A model generated the notes under the pieces. That model worked only from the letters and a program-made list of their open reading frames with translations, was not told the origin of the DNA and searched no databases. From Chryseobacterium sp. (GTDB lineage: Bacteria; Bacteroidota; Bacteroidia; Flavobacteriales; Weeksellaceae): a DNA stretch of 64,000 bases. The translations under genes and the position numbers were made by a program. Each line of letters opens with the position of its first letter. Position 1 is the first letter of the stretch. This document shows positions 34,380 to 43,405 of this stretch, piece after piece. The DNA lies in the NCBI GenBank assembly GCA_027492795.1, contig JAPUEB010000035.1, forward strand, positions 127,221-191,220. The letters run 5' to 3'.

Positions 34380-35639
34380 CTAAAACAAACTCAACTGCTC
34401 CGAAAACGGATTTTTCCATTTGGATTTCATTCCGTTAAGAATAATTTGTCGGAAGTTTTGCTCGTCAATAAACTTGTTGAACATATTGGTGGTTTCAAAT
34501 TCTACAAAATATTTCGCACGATTCATGGCGACGCCCATTTTTTTCAAATGTTCTAAATTGAGTTTTTGAAATCTTCTTGCCATCAAAATTTTATTTGCTG
34601 AAATGGTTCCAATTCCGGGAACCCGTAAAATCATTTCTTTGGTTGCGGTATTGATATTCACCGGAAATTTTTCACGGTTACGCAACGCCCAAGCTAGTTT
34701 TGGGTCTATTTCCAAATCTAAAAATGGATTGTTTTGGTCTAAAATTTCATTCGCATCAAAACCATAAAAACGCATCAACCAATCTGCTTGATACAGCCGA
34801 TTTTCCCGTTGCATCGGAACTTGTGAAAAAACCGAAGGCAATCTTGCATCTTCAATTATCGGAACGTAACCGCTGTAATAAACGCGCTTCATATTGAAAT
34901 TTCGGTAAAAATGGTCGGCAACTTTTATGATTTTCAGGTCGGTTTCGTTGGTTGCGCCCACAATCATTTGGGTAGATTGTCCTGCAGGAGCAAATTTTGG
35001 AACTTTTTTGAAAATTTTCTTTTCCTCTTTGTATAAAACCAACTCATTTTTCACAAAATTCATCGGCTTTATCATTTGGTCGTGCGATTTTTCGGGAGCC
35101 AAAAGCTTCAAGCCTTTATCGGTCGGAATTTCTAAATTAATGGAAAGTCGGTCGGCGTAAAGTCCGGCTTCCTTCATTATTTCATCACTTGCGTTTGGAA
35201 TTGATTTTAAATGAATGTATCCGTTGAAATTGTGTTCCTCACGAAGTTTTTTGGCAACACGAACCAACCGTTCCATTGTTGTATCCGCATCTTTGAAGAT
35301 TCCAGAACTCAGAAAAAGTCCTTCAATGTAATTTCTGCGGTAAAAATTGATGGTTAAATCCACAACTTCCTCAACAGTAAATGCGGCTCGTTTTATATCG
35401 TTGGATTTTCGGGAAACGCAGTAAGCGCAATCGTAAATACAGTGGTTCGTCAGCAAAATTTTTAGGAGCGAAATACATCTTCCGTCTTCGGTATAAGAAT
35501 GGCAAATCCCTGAAGCGTGAGAATTTCCGAGTCCTCCGTTTTTATTTTTTCGGTTTCCGCCACTTGATGCACAGGAAACGTCGTACTTCGCAGCGTCTGC
35601 AAGTATTTCGAGTTTTTCTTGTATGCGGCTGAAGTCCAT
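34380..35639 (-). CDS. TIGR03916-type putative DNA modification/repair radical SAM protein
   Basis: The 419-aa protein is a radical-SAM enzyme. The 4Fe-4S ligands are in CIYDCAYCVSR (CxxxCxxC, near residue 70). A Gly/Asn-rich segment with GLGNSHASGICHSY precedes it (near 35-50), and the TIM-barrel includes LFLSSGIFKDADTTMERLV. A helix-hairpin-helix DNA-binding motif lies near the C-terminus (VNINTATKEMILRVPGIGTI...ILMARR). HhH plus radical SAM, together with the TIGR03915 partner downstream, suggests a DNA repair role; the reaction is not known. Confidence 0.88.
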   Translation of the reverse strand: MDFSRIQEKLEILADAAKYDVSCASSGGNRKNKNGGLGNSHASGICHSYTEDGRCISLLKILLTNHCIYDCAYCVSRKSNDIKRAAFTVEEVVDLTINFYRRNYIEGLFLSSGIFKDADTTMERLVRVAKKLREEHNFNGYIHLKSIPNASDEIMKEAGLYADRLSINLEIPTDKGLKLLAPEKSHDQMIKPMNFVKNELVLYKEEKKIFKKVPKFAPAGQSTQMIVGATNETDLKIIKVADHFYRNFNMKRVYYSGYVPIIEDARLPSVFSQVPMQRENRLYQADWLMRFYGFDANEILDQNNPFLDLEIDPKLAWALRNREKFPVNINTATKEMILRVPGIGTISANKILMARRFQKLNLEHLKKMGVAMNRAKYFVEFETTNMFNKFIDEQNFRQIILNGMKSKWKNPFSEQLSLF

Positions 35640-35775
35640 GTTTATTTTTTGCTTTCGGCAAGTGGCTTTATGCTTTCAGCTGATTGCTATTCAAAAATAA
35701 TTATTTTAAATTATTATTATGTTAAATGCGGATAAGTTTTTTTCCAATTTTTTAGAATTAATAATTTTTCAAAAA

Positions 35776-35876
35776 ATGAACCTTAATTTGTTTTCCCCGA
35801 CCCTAAAAGGAACAAATTAAGGTTCATTTCGAAGGAAATTTTCCACCCTTTAGGGTTGGGGAAAGAAAATTTCCGA
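35776..35876. repeat. Foldback element upstream of the PAP2 gene
   Basis: ATGAACCTTAATTTGTT (35776-35792) is exactly inverted at 35811-35827. The loop segment TTTTCCCCGACCCTAAAAGG recurs inverted as CCCTTTAGGGTTGGGGAAAG (about 35847-35866) with two mismatches. A GGAAATTTTCC palindrome lies between them. The 344-bp gap 35640-35983 has no gene; the rest is AT-rich. Confidence 0.7.
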
Positions 35877-35960
35877 TACTGTAAATAAAAAAAATTAAAC
35901 AGGCTCTTAATAATCCGCAATTTCTTTTGTTCCTTTTGTGCTTCAAACTCAAATAATATT

Positions 35961-35968
35961 TACTTTTG
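35961..35968 (+). promoter_or_regulatory. -7 box of the PAP2 gene
   Basis: TACTTTTG matches TAnnTTTG, 15 nt before the ATG at 35984. It excludes the upstream TTG at 35966 as the start. Confidence 0.5.
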
Positions 35969-35983
35969 TTTAAAATCGATTTC

Positions 35984-36706
35984 ATGCAAAAATTAGTCCT
36001 CCTATTTTCTTTTTTCATAGTTTTTTTTAATGGAAATGCTCAGCAAAAAGATTCTTTGAAAATTCAAAATACTTCCGAAGTTCAGAACAATAACTTACAA
36101 TTTAAAACTAAACAACTTTATGTTCCGCTTTCGTTGATGGTTGCCGGAATTGCGATTGATGGAAACGGACAAAATTCCATAAAAAATCAGGTGAAAGATT
36201 GGCGCAACGAAAAAATGCCCAACTTCAGAACTCATGTGGATGATGTTCTGCAATTTGCACCTTTAGCAGCGACTTTTGGTTTTGAAATCGCTGGAATGAA
36301 ACCGAAAACAGACTTCAATAATAGAGCTGTTATTGCAATAAAAAGTCAGGTTTTAACCCTGGGAAGTGTTTATGTTTTGAAAAAAGCTTTTAACGAAACC
36401 AGACCGGATGGAACTCCTCTCGCTTTTCCTTCAGGACATACTGCTATTGCCTTTTCTGGAGCGGCGTTACTTGCTACAGAATACGGCGAAAATTATAAAT
36501 GGGTTCCTTATGTTGCTTATGGTACTGCGACAACCGTAGGAGCGTTGCGAGTTGCCAATAACAGACATTATCTTTCGGATGTACTTTTCGGAGCGGGATT
36601 GGGAATTTTATCTACAAAATTGGCTTACTGGACTCACCAATACAAATGGAACCAAAAAAAATCTGAAAAAGATCCACTTGCTGCGATATACCAATCTCAA
36701 TATTAA
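35984..36706 (+). CDS. PAP2-family phosphatase (secreted or envelope)
   Basis: The 240-aa protein has a signal peptide (residues about 1-19, ending NGNAQ) and the three phosphatidic-acid-phosphatase motifs. These are KKAFNETRPDG (KxxxxxxRP), AFPSGHTAIAFS (PSGH) and RVANNRHYLSDVLFG (RxxxxxHxxxD), so the catalytic histidines and arginines are intact. Members dephosphorylate lipid phosphates such as undecaprenyl pyrophosphate or lipid A at the periplasmic face. The start at 35984 is supported by a -7 box overlapping the alternative TTG. Confidence 0.88.
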   Translation: MQKLVLLFSFFIVFFNGNAQQKDSLKIQNTSEVQNNNLQFKTKQLYVPLSLMVAGIAIDGNGQNSIKNQVKDWRNEKMPNFRTHVDDVLQFAPLAATFGFEIAGMKPKTDFNNRAVIAIKSQVLTLGSVYVLKKAFNETRPDGTPLAFPSGHTAIAFSGAALLATEYGENYKWVPYVAYGTATTVGALRVANNRHYLSDVLFGAGLGILSTKLAYWTHQYKWNQKKSEKDPLAAIYQSQY

Positions 36707-36736
36707 CATTTTTTAACAAATACAGAATTTATTTAG

Positions 36737-36744
36737 TAATTTTG
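36737..36744 (+). promoter_or_regulatory. -7 box of the S9 peptidase gene
   Basis: TAATTTTG matches TAnnTTTG, 20 nt before the ATG at 36765. Confidence 0.45.
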
Positions 36745-36764
36745 GGAAATTCAAATTTTTGAAA

Positions 36765-38909
36765 ATGAAATTCTCGAAATTTTCTTTATTTTTCATGGTT
36801 GCGGGCAGTTTTTTGTTTGCTCAAAACCAAAAGTTTACCATGGCTGAAGCCGTAAACGGACTTCGAAGCAATCTTGCGGTAAAAAATATCTCTCAATTTT
36901 CTTGGACGGATGATGGTAAATCTTACATCAACGCTGTGAAAGGAGGCTATGTAATTACCGACATCAAAACCGGAAAACAAGACACTTTGGTTTCTGTTTA
37001 TCAATTAAATAAAAATTTGGCGGCAGATAAAAAACTGAAAGGACTTCCGCCTGTGAAATTCGTGAGCAACAACAAAGGTTATTACACCCAAAACAATCAA
37101 TATTTTTGGCTTGAAAAATCATTGACAGGTTCTTGGGGTATAAAATCTTCCACGAAAACCGATGAAAATGCGGAAAATGTAAAACTGCTTTCCGATAACG
37201 AAACTATTGTTTACACCATAAAAAACAATCTTTACCTCAACAAAAACGGAAAAATTACCGCAATTACCGATGATAAAGATGAAAATATTGTAAACGGACA
37301 AGCTGTCCACAGAAGTGAATTTGGAATTGACGGCGGAATTTTCGTTTCACCAAACAACCAAAAAATTGCCTTCTACAGAATGGATCAAACGATGGTAACT
37401 GATTATCCTGTAATCGATTGGAGCGTTACTCCGGCGGAAAATCACAATATAAAATATCCAATGGCGGGAAGCAAATCCCACGAAGTTACTTTGGGTGTTT
37501 TTGATGTAAAAACCAGCAGCAAAAAATTCTTGAATATTGAAGGCGACAAAGAGCAATATTTAACGGCAATTACTTGGAGTCCAGATAATAACTACATTTT
37601 TGTTGGGGTATTAAATCGTGGTCAAAATCATTTGAAAATGAATCAATATGATGCTACGACTGGAAATTTTATAAAAACTTTGTTCGAGGAAACTTCGGAT
37701 AAATATGTAGAGCCGCAACATCCTTTGACGTTTTTCCCAAATTCTAACACCGATTTCATTTGGCAAAGCCAAAGAACAGGTTACAATCATCTTTTTCATT
37801 ATAATTTAGAAAAAGGTTTGGTAGCGCAGGTTACGAAAGGCGACTGGTTGGTAACGGATATTCTCGGTTTTAATGAAAAAAAGAAGGAAATTTATTTTAC
37901 TTCCACCAAAGAAACTCCTTTGGAAAGGCATCTTTACCGCATCAACTGGAACAATTATAAAATGCAGCGTTTGGATGATGCAGAAGGAATGCACACCGGA
38001 ATTTTGAGCAAAGATGGAAACTGGCTTTACGATGTTTACACGAACGCTACAACGCCGAGAATGGTAAATTTAATCCACACCGGAAGCCTAAAAAGCAAAA
38101 ATATTTTGACTTCAGAAAATACGCTGCAAAAATATCAACGCCCTGAAATAAAGAACGTTACTTTGAAAGCCGACGACGGAACTGCACTTTACGGGAAATT
38201 AATGCTTCCGACAGATTTTGATGCTACAAAAAAGTATCCGGTAATTGTCTATTTGTATAATGGTCCTCATTTACAGTTGATTACCAATTCTTTTCCAGCT
38301 TCTGGAAACCTTTGGTACGAATATATGACGCAACGTGGCTACATCGTTTTTACAATGGATGGAAGAGGCAGCAGCAATCGCGGTTTGAAGTTTGAACAGG
38401 CGGTTTTCAGAAATTTAGGCGAAACTGAAATGAACGATCAACTCAAAGGTGTAGAATATCTGAAATCCCTTCCTTACGTAGATTCCAAAAAATTAGGAAT
38501 TCATGGATGGAGTTTTGGAGGATTTATGACGACCAGTTTCATGCTGAAACATCCCGATGTTTTCAAAGTAGGTGTTGCAGGTGGTCCCGTTATCGACTGG
38601 AGTATGTACGAAATTATGTACACCGAAAGATATATGGACACTCCAAAAGAAAATCCCGAAGGTTACGCAAAGGCAAATCTGCTGGATAAGGTTCAGAATT
38701 TAAAAGGAAAATTATTGATGATTCACGGAGCGCAGGATGATGTTGTGGTTTGGCAACATTCCATCAAATTTTTGAAAGCTGCGGTGGACAAAGGAATTCA
38801 GCTGGATTATTTTGTTTATCCGGGCCATCAACACAATGTTTTGGGGAAAGACAGAGTTCACCTAATGCAGAAAGTGACGGATTATTTTGATGAATATTTG
38901 AAAAAGTAG
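36765..38909 (+). CDS. S9 family dipeptidyl peptidase (DPP IV-like)
   Basis: Starting at 36765 the protein has 714 aa: signal peptide (about residues 1-19, ending LFAQ), an N-terminal beta-propeller (DPPIV_N, to about residue 460) and an alpha/beta-hydrolase domain. The catalytic serine is S583 in GWSFGG; the Asp lies in GAQDDVVVW (near 657) and the His in PGHQHNVLG (near 687). It should cleave X-Pro (or similar) dipeptides from peptides in the periplasm, supporting peptide use. A TTG at 36759 is an unlikely start. A strong terminator follows. Confidence 0.92.
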   Translation: MKFSKFSLFFMVAGSFLFAQNQKFTMAEAVNGLRSNLAVKNISQFSWTDDGKSYINAVKGGYVITDIKTGKQDTLVSVYQLNKNLAADKKLKGLPPVKFVSNNKGYYTQNNQYFWLEKSLTGSWGIKSSTKTDENAENVKLLSDNETIVYTIKNNLYLNKNGKITAITDDKDENIVNGQAVHRSEFGIDGGIFVSPNNQKIAFYRMDQTMVTDYPVIDWSVTPAENHNIKYPMAGSKSHEVTLGVFDVKTSSKKFLNIEGDKEQYLTAITWSPDNNYIFVGVLNRGQNHLKMNQYDATTGNFIKTLFEETSDKYVEPQHPLTFFPNSNTDFIWQSQRTGYNHLFHYNLEKGLVAQVTKGDWLVTDILGFNEKKKEIYFTSTKETPLERHLYRINWNNYKMQRLDDAEGMHTGILSKDGNWLYDVYTNATTPRMVNLIHTGSLKSKNILTSENTLQKYQRPEIKNVTLKADDGTALYGKLMLPTDFDATKKYPVIVYLYNGPHLQLITNSFPASGNLWYEYMTQRGYIVFTMDGRGSSNRGLKFEQAVFRNLGETEMNDQLKGVEYLKSLPYVDSKKLGIHGWSFGGFMTTSFMLKHPDVFKVGVAGGPVIDWSMYEIMYTERYMDTPKENPEGYAKANLLDKVQNLKGKLLMIHGAQDDVVVWQHSIKFLKAAVDKGIQLDYFVYPGHQHNVLGKDRVHLMQKVTDYFDEYLKK

Positions 38910-38937
38910 AATTACGAAAATCGAATTACAAAATTTA

Positions 38938-38968
38938 AAGGCGCGTTTTTTTCGCGTCTTTTTTTTTG
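38938..38968 (+). terminator. Terminator after the S9 peptidase gene
   Basis: AAGGCGCG (38938-38945) against CGCGTCTT (38953-38960), with T-runs in the loop and after the stem. Confidence 0.7.
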
Positions 38969-39004
38969 ATTTTGTGGCGAAGTCGAAGACTTCAATACGA
39001 ATAG

Positions 39005-39023
39005 CCGTAAGTGCAACTTACGG
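39005..39023. repeat. Short perfect hairpin CCGTAAGT-GCA-ACTTACGG
   Basis: Eight-bp perfect stem with a GCA loop, just beyond the stop codon of the minus-strand gene at 39039. It could serve as its terminator. The CCGTAAGTGCA word recurs near 42310. Confidence 0.6.
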
Positions 39024-39038
39024 AAACAATTATGATAA

Positions 39039-39515
39039 TCAAGAATATTTCTCCCGATAAGAATTCAGCAATTCCGCAAGTTTTTCTGCTGACATTCCGT
39101 AAGTATCTGGAAGTGCACCGTTATATCCAAAAAACTTCTTAGACATTTTTTTGTCCAAACTTTGATTCTTAAATTGATCGGAAAAATTATACAAAACCAA
39201 TTTATTCAAGAACACTCTTCGACTACCAAAATTTTCTAAATTCTCCCAAGGAATAAAAGTAGACTTGAAAAGATTTTTGGTTTCAATTCCTTTATCTGTT
39301 ACTTCCAAAAAATTTGCGCTAGGCAGAAAATTGATAACGAAAACTGCAGCACATACTAAAAATAAAAAACCAGTACAACTAAATATCGCTTTCTCAAGCC
39401 ATCCTTCAGCATTAATAAAATTGTAAATGCTTAAAACCACAAATCCAATTGAAATCAAAAATAACAGTACTGTTTTCAATTTGTTGGGATATAATTTTAA
39501 AGGTAAATTTTCCAT
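39039..39515 (-). CDS. STM3941-like membrane protein
   Basis: The 158-aa protein has two N-terminal membrane helices (about residues 14-33 and 43-63). A small PH-like beta domain follows (FLEVTDKGIETKNLFKSTFIPWENLENF), then a C-terminal segment ending MSAEKLAELLNSYREKY. The layout fits the STM3941 family, which is widespread but uncharacterised. There is no clear operon partner; the Ig-like ORF upstream is separated by a terminator. Confidence 0.7.
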   Translation of the reverse strand: MENLPLKLYPNKLKTVLLFLISIGFVVLSIYNFINAEGWLEKAIFSCTGFLFLVCAAVFVINFLPSANFLEVTDKGIETKNLFKSTFIPWENLENFGSRRVFLNKLVLYNFSDQFKNQSLDKKMSKKFFGYNGALPDTYGMSAEKLAELLNSYREKYS

Positions 39516-39586
39516 AATAATTTTTGAGATTAGACTTGTTATAAATTAATCGAAATATGCTTCCAAAATTAGCCATTTTTTTCAAA

Positions 39587-39625
39587 AAAAAATCCCCAAA
39601 GAAATTCTCTTCGGGGATTTTTTTA
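39587..39625 (-). terminator. Terminator after the M3 peptidase/Ig-like genes
   Basis: AAATCCCC...GGGGATTT stem (39591-39597 with 39613-39619) with an AAGA/TCTT inner stem. A-run on one side and T-run on the other; it works in both directions. Confidence 0.8.
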
Positions 39626-39922
39626 TCATTCAATTGAAAATTCAGAATAAATTTTATGAACTTCGTCTGGAGTTATCGGGATGTCTTTATTATAAGAGTA
39701 TGTCTTATAAATCCTAAATTTCCCTTTCGTTAAATTCGGATAATATGCCAAAATATCGGTTTCAAATATGCGGCTTTCTTGGGGTAAAATATCATAACCA
39801 ATATCCGTAAAAATTCTGTTGGTCTCATATTTTTCTTTAATCCAAGATTTACCGTTCCATTTTTCTATTACAAAGGCATTTCCCGTTCCAATAACCTCGT
39901 TGGTGTTATTAAAAATTTCCAA
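39626..39922 (-). CDS. Small Ig-like domain protein, possibly 5'-truncated
   Basis: The 98-aa frame from a TTG at 39922 encodes one beta-rich domain: IFNNTNEVIGTGNAFVIEKW, then W near residue 27, ILPQESRIFETD and LTKGKFRIYKTY. This resembles the small bacterial Ig-like (Big_14) domain. There is no ATG and no signal peptide, though such domains usually sit in lipoproteins. The frame stays open upstream into the end of the M3 peptidase gene. The TTG lies 2 nt after the M3 stop, so it may be translated by coupling or may be a remnant. Confidence 0.5.
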   Translation of the reverse strand: MEIFNNTNEVIGTGNAFVIEKWNGKSWIKEKYETNRIFTDIGYDILPQESRIFETDILAYYPNLTKGKFRIYKTYSYNKDIPITPDEVHKIYSEFSIE

Positions 39923-39924
39923 TT

Positions 39925-42135
39925 TTAATTTTTTTTTAAATCGTGCTTTTTTATGGAGTTTTCGGCAATTTTCATTTCCACTTTTCCATCTACATCCGCA
40001 ATAAACCCTTTATTTCTCAAAAGCGGCTTAATATCCGGATCTTTTCCAGTGAAGTCTTTAAACGCTTTGTTTAGATCTACCGAATTTCCTACGGAAAGAA
40101 TATATTCTCTGAAACGGTCGCCGTTTGCGCGCGTCATTCCACCATTTTTTACGATGTAATCCCAAGCTGCGGCGTTCAGAAGGTCGCTCCACATATAGGC
40201 GTAATATCCTGCGGAATAACCGCCGCCCCAAATGTGCGCAAAATAGGGCGAATGATATCTCGGTGGAACTGCTTCCAACGTGAAACCATATTTATTCAAA
40301 GCATTTTTTTCAAATTCTAATGTTGGTTTCAGTTGCGATTCGTTGGTTACAGAATGCCACATCATATCCAAAGTAGCTGCAGAAACCAATTCTGTGGTAG
40401 AATAACCTTGGTTGAAAGCGGCTGCTTTTTTTATTTTATCCACCAAAGTTTGCGGCATTGGCTTTTTGGTTTGATAATGAAGTGCGTAATTCTTCAAAAC
40501 TGCCGGTTCCAAAGCGAAAAACTCGTTGATTTGCGATGGAAATTCCACAAAATCTCTCGGAGTATTGGTTCCGGAAATGGAAATGTATTTTTGGTTGGCA
40601 AAAAGTCCGTGAAGCGTGTGTCCAAACTCGTGGAACATGGTGGAAACGTCGTCATAAGAAATTAATGATGGTTTTCCTTCCGCTGGTTTTTGATAATTGA
40701 AAACGTTTACAATCACCGGTTTTTGTCCCAACTGATGCGATTGCTCCACAAAGTTGCTCATCCAAGCGCCACCGTTTTTGTTGTCGCGCGTGTAAAAATC
40801 GAGGTAATAAATGGCCAAAGATTTTCCATCTCTGTCGAAAACTTCGTAGGTTACCACATCGGGATGATAAACCGGTAAATCCTTTCTTTTTTTGAATTTA
40901 ATCCCGTAAAATTTTTCCGCGGCAAAGAAAACACCTTTTTCTAAAACAGTTTGAACTTCAAAATAGGGTTTTATTTCGTTTTCGTCCAAATCGTATTTCG
41001 CTTTTCGCACCTGTTCGGAATAGAAATTCCAATCCCAAGGTTGCACTACAAAACCGCCTTTTTGTGCATCAATTAATTCTTGAATTTCGGCTTTTTCGCG
41101 TTTTGCGGTTTCTACGGCAGGAGCTGCGAGTTGGGCTAAAAGATTAAGCGCGTTTTCTGGTGTTTCTGCCATTTGATCCTGCAATTTCCATTCAGCGAAA
41201 GATTTTTTGCCGAGAAGTTGGGCTTTTTGTAACCTTAAACGAGCCTGTTTTTCCAAAATGGCTCTTGTATCATCTTCATTTCCTTTTTCAGCTCGGTACC
41301 ACGATGCTTTAAAGAGTTTTTCCCTCGTTGCACGGTTTTTCAAATTTTGCAGAAGTGGTTGTTGGGTTGTATTTAATAACGTTAAAAGATATTTTCCGTT
41401 TTGTCCGGCTGCGTTTGCATCGGAAGCTGCTGCTGCAATTTCGTCTGCGGAAAGTCCGTCGAGTTCCTTCACATCAGAAATTAATACGCCGCCATTTTTA
41501 CGGGCATCCAATAATTTGCTGCTAAATTGCGTGGAAAGCGTTGCCAATTCTGCATTTACCTTTTTCACTTCCTCTTTTTTTGCAGGTGAAAGTGCCGCTC
41601 CAGCAATTTCAAATTTTTGGAGATAATATTCGGTTAAACGCTTGCTTTCGGCATCCAAACCTGAAGTATTGATGCTTTTAAACCTTTTGTAAAGATTATC
41701 GTTAAGGAAAATTTTGTCTTCCTGTGCCGCGAAAATGGGAGCGTATTCTTCTTCCAGTTTTTGCAAAGTAGGATTGGTATTGCTTCCAGTAAGATTTGAA
41801 AAAACAATTGCTGCCCTTTTAAAGATTTCGCCGCTGTTTTCCAGAGCTAAAACCGTATTTTCGAAAGTTGGTACGTCTTTTTGGTTTGCAATATTCAGGA
41901 TTTCAGCAGAATACACCTTTAAACCGTAATCAAAAGCGGGCTTAAAGTGTTGATCCTTAATTTTATCAAATTCCGGAGCTTGGTATTGAAGTGTGCTTTT
42001 TTTCATAAAAGGATTCGTCGCCAAAGACGCATCCGGAGCAGGAATTTCCTGTGTTTGCTGTTCGGTTGTCTTCATAGTGCTGCAAGAAGTAAATGCAAGA
42101 GTTGAAAATAAAAATAAACTCGCTATATTTTTCAT
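39925..42135 (-). CDS. M3 family metallopeptidase (peptidyl-dipeptidase Dcp-like lipoprotein)
   Basis: The 736-aa protein has a lipoprotein signal (LAFTSCST; Cys near residue 18). The M3 zinc motif is H502-E503-F-G-H506 within STMFHEFGHTLHGL. Other family segments are QPWDWNFYSEQVRKAKYDLD and FAHIWGGGYSAGYYAYMW. Dcp-type enzymes release dipeptides from peptide C-termini. The lipobox puts it on a membrane surface, probably the periplasmic or outer-membrane side. Length is normal for Dcp. The last residues are Lys-rich and overlap the open frame leading into the Ig-like ORF. Confidence 0.92.
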   Translation of the reverse strand: MKNIASLFLFSTLAFTSCSTMKTTEQQTQEIPAPDASLATNPFMKKSTLQYQAPEFDKIKDQHFKPAFDYGLKVYSAEILNIANQKDVPTFENTVLALENSGEIFKRAAIVFSNLTGSNTNPTLQKLEEEYAPIFAAQEDKIFLNDNLYKRFKSINTSGLDAESKRLTEYYLQKFEIAGAALSPAKKEEVKKVNAELATLSTQFSSKLLDARKNGGVLISDVKELDGLSADEIAAAASDANAAGQNGKYLLTLLNTTQQPLLQNLKNRATREKLFKASWYRAEKGNEDDTRAILEKQARLRLQKAQLLGKKSFAEWKLQDQMAETPENALNLLAQLAAPAVETAKREKAEIQELIDAQKGGFVVQPWDWNFYSEQVRKAKYDLDENEIKPYFEVQTVLEKGVFFAAEKFYGIKFKKRKDLPVYHPDVVTYEVFDRDGKSLAIYYLDFYTRDNKNGGAWMSNFVEQSHQLGQKPVIVNVFNYQKPAEGKPSLISYDDVSTMFHEFGHTLHGLFANQKYISISGTNTPRDFVEFPSQINEFFALEPAVLKNYALHYQTKKPMPQTLVDKIKKAAAFNQGYSTTELVSAATLDMMWHSVTNESQLKPTLEFEKNALNKYGFTLEAVPPRYHSPYFAHIWGGGYSAGYYAYMWSDLLNAAAWDYIVKNGGMTRANGDRFREYILSVGNSVDLNKAFKDFTGKDPDIKPLLRNKGFIADVDGKVEMKIAENSIKKHDLKKN

Positions 42136-42235
42136 TTTGTTAAAATTTAAAATTTTGTAAGTGTTAAAGATAATTCTTTTTTTTAAATTTGACGGAACCT
42201 AAAAGCAGAGTATCAGGTCAAATGAATTAAAAATA

Positions 42236-42434
42236 ATCGCAAGGAAAACAAAGAGATTTTCTTTTAAAAAAACTGCATATATCCGAACGCAAAGACGTTT
42301 GCACTTAGCTAAAATATCCGTAAGTGCAGTATTGTTTTATAAAATGTTATTCTCTATAGTCACTTTTGCTAAGTTTTAACGCTCTTGCGAACGCTTTAAA
42401 GAAAAAATTGTAATATTCTTGCGTTCCTTGCGAT
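42236..42434. repeat. Foldback element with ATCGCAAGGAA ends
   Basis: ATCGCAAGGAA (42236-42246) is exactly inverted as TTCCTTGCGAT (42424-42434). Inner arms around 42284-42313 (AACGCAAAGACG...ACTTAGCTAAAA) and 42366-42399 (TTTTGCTAAGT...CTTGCGAACGC) also pair imperfectly. GCACTTA...TAAGTGC is a central hairpin. This fills most of the 357-bp gap 42136-42492, which holds no gene. Confidence 0.7.
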
Positions 42435-42467
42435 AAAAACTTGGTTTTATTATTTTTTAAAATTTAA

Positions 42468-42475
42468 TACTTTTG
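42468..42475 (+). promoter_or_regulatory. -7 box of the head-GIN lipoprotein gene
   Basis: TACTTTTG matches TAnnTTTG, 17 nt before the ATG at 42493. Confidence 0.5.
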
Positions 42476-42492
42476 AGCTGGCAAAACATCCT

Positions 42493-43290
42493 ATGAAAAA
42501 CCTTATTAAACCTTTAATTTTAACATTATTTTTAGTCATTTTTTCTTGTAAAAAAGACGAAAAATCTGGTTGGGAAAAACCATCTTTTGCAATAGGTGAA
42601 ATAGTAGAAAAAACTGTAGCTTCAGAATTTGACGGAATCGTGGTTTCCACAGGAATAGAAGCTGAAATCGTGAAAAGCGATGAAGAAAAAGTAATTATTA
42701 CCGCTCCAAAAAAAATCATCAACGATGTAGTTGCTGAAGTTTCTAATGGAATTCTCCACATAAAAGTAAAATCCAAATTTGGCATTAACAATACCGGAAG
42801 AATACAGGCTAAAATTTTCGCAAGAGATTTCAGTTCGGTGGAGGCGACTTCCGCGGCTTCTATTGATATTAAAGACAAATTTCTTCAGGAAAAAATGAAT
42901 ATTTCCACATCAAGTTCTGGAAGTATCGAAGGAAATTTGGAAGCGAACGACATGACCATCTCTGCAAGCAGTGCAGGTAGTTTTTCTGGGAAAATTTGGG
43001 CGATTAACCTATCTTCCAAAGCAAGTTCATCAGGTGAAATCAATATCGAAGGAAAATCGAAAAATGTAATTGGCGATGCAAGTTCGGGAAGCGAAATTTC
43101 GGCAAAAGATTTCACCGCTGAAAATGGAAGTTTGGATGCATCAAGCGGTGCAAGTATTGTAATGGGAATTTCAAAATCTTTAAAATCCAATGCAAGCTCT
43201 GGCGCAAACATCGATTATATTAACCGTGGAACTCTTGAAAAAATAGACAAACAGGAAAGCAGCGGCGGAAGTGTAAGCGAAACCAAGTAA
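42493..43290 (+). CDS. Head-GIN domain lipoprotein (DUF2807)
   Basis: The 265-aa protein has a lipoprotein signal (LVIFSCKK; Cys near residue 18). A putative auto-transporter-adhesin head-GIN domain follows: ASEFDGIVVSTGIEAEIVKS, then a right-handed beta-helix-like run of repeated SSGSIEGN, SASSAGSFSGK, KASSSGEINIEGK and DASSGSEI motifs. These S-S-G repeats form stacked coils. The protein should be exposed on the envelope; a ligand is unknown. It has its own -7 box and lies downstream of a foldback element. Confidence 0.85.
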   Translation: MKNLIKPLILTLFLVIFSCKKDEKSGWEKPSFAIGEIVEKTVASEFDGIVVSTGIEAEIVKSDEEKVIITAPKKIINDVVAEVSNGILHIKVKSKFGINNTGRIQAKIFARDFSSVEATSAASIDIKDKFLQEKMNISTSSSGSIEGNLEANDMTISASSAGSFSGKIWAINLSSKASSSGEINIEGKSKNVIGDASSGSEISAKDFTAENGSLDASSGASIVMGISKSLKSNASSGANIDYINRGTLEKIDKQESSGGSVSETK

Positions 43291-43389
43291 AAATGCATAA
43301 TTGTATTTTTTTAACATTTTTAAAAGAACTTTAACCTAACTTTAACCTGCTATCACCATCTAAAGCAAAGCAATGAGTGGAAATCTGCT

Positions 43390-43397
43390 TACTTTTG
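43390..43397 (+). promoter_or_regulatory. -7 box of the CarboxypepD-like gene
   Basis: TACTTTTG matches TAnnTTTG, 8 nt before the ATG at 43406 (very short leader). Confidence 0.5.
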
Positions 43398-43405
43398 CCT
43401 GAAAT

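Noticed and set aside
36759-36764. TTG start for the S9 peptidase
   Set aside because: The ATG at 36765 gives a normal signal peptide and better distance from the -7 box.
42450-43211. Minus-strand ORFs opposite the head-GIN lipoprotein gene
   Set aside because: They are complementary frames of the SSG repeats; low-complexity and unlikely to be real.
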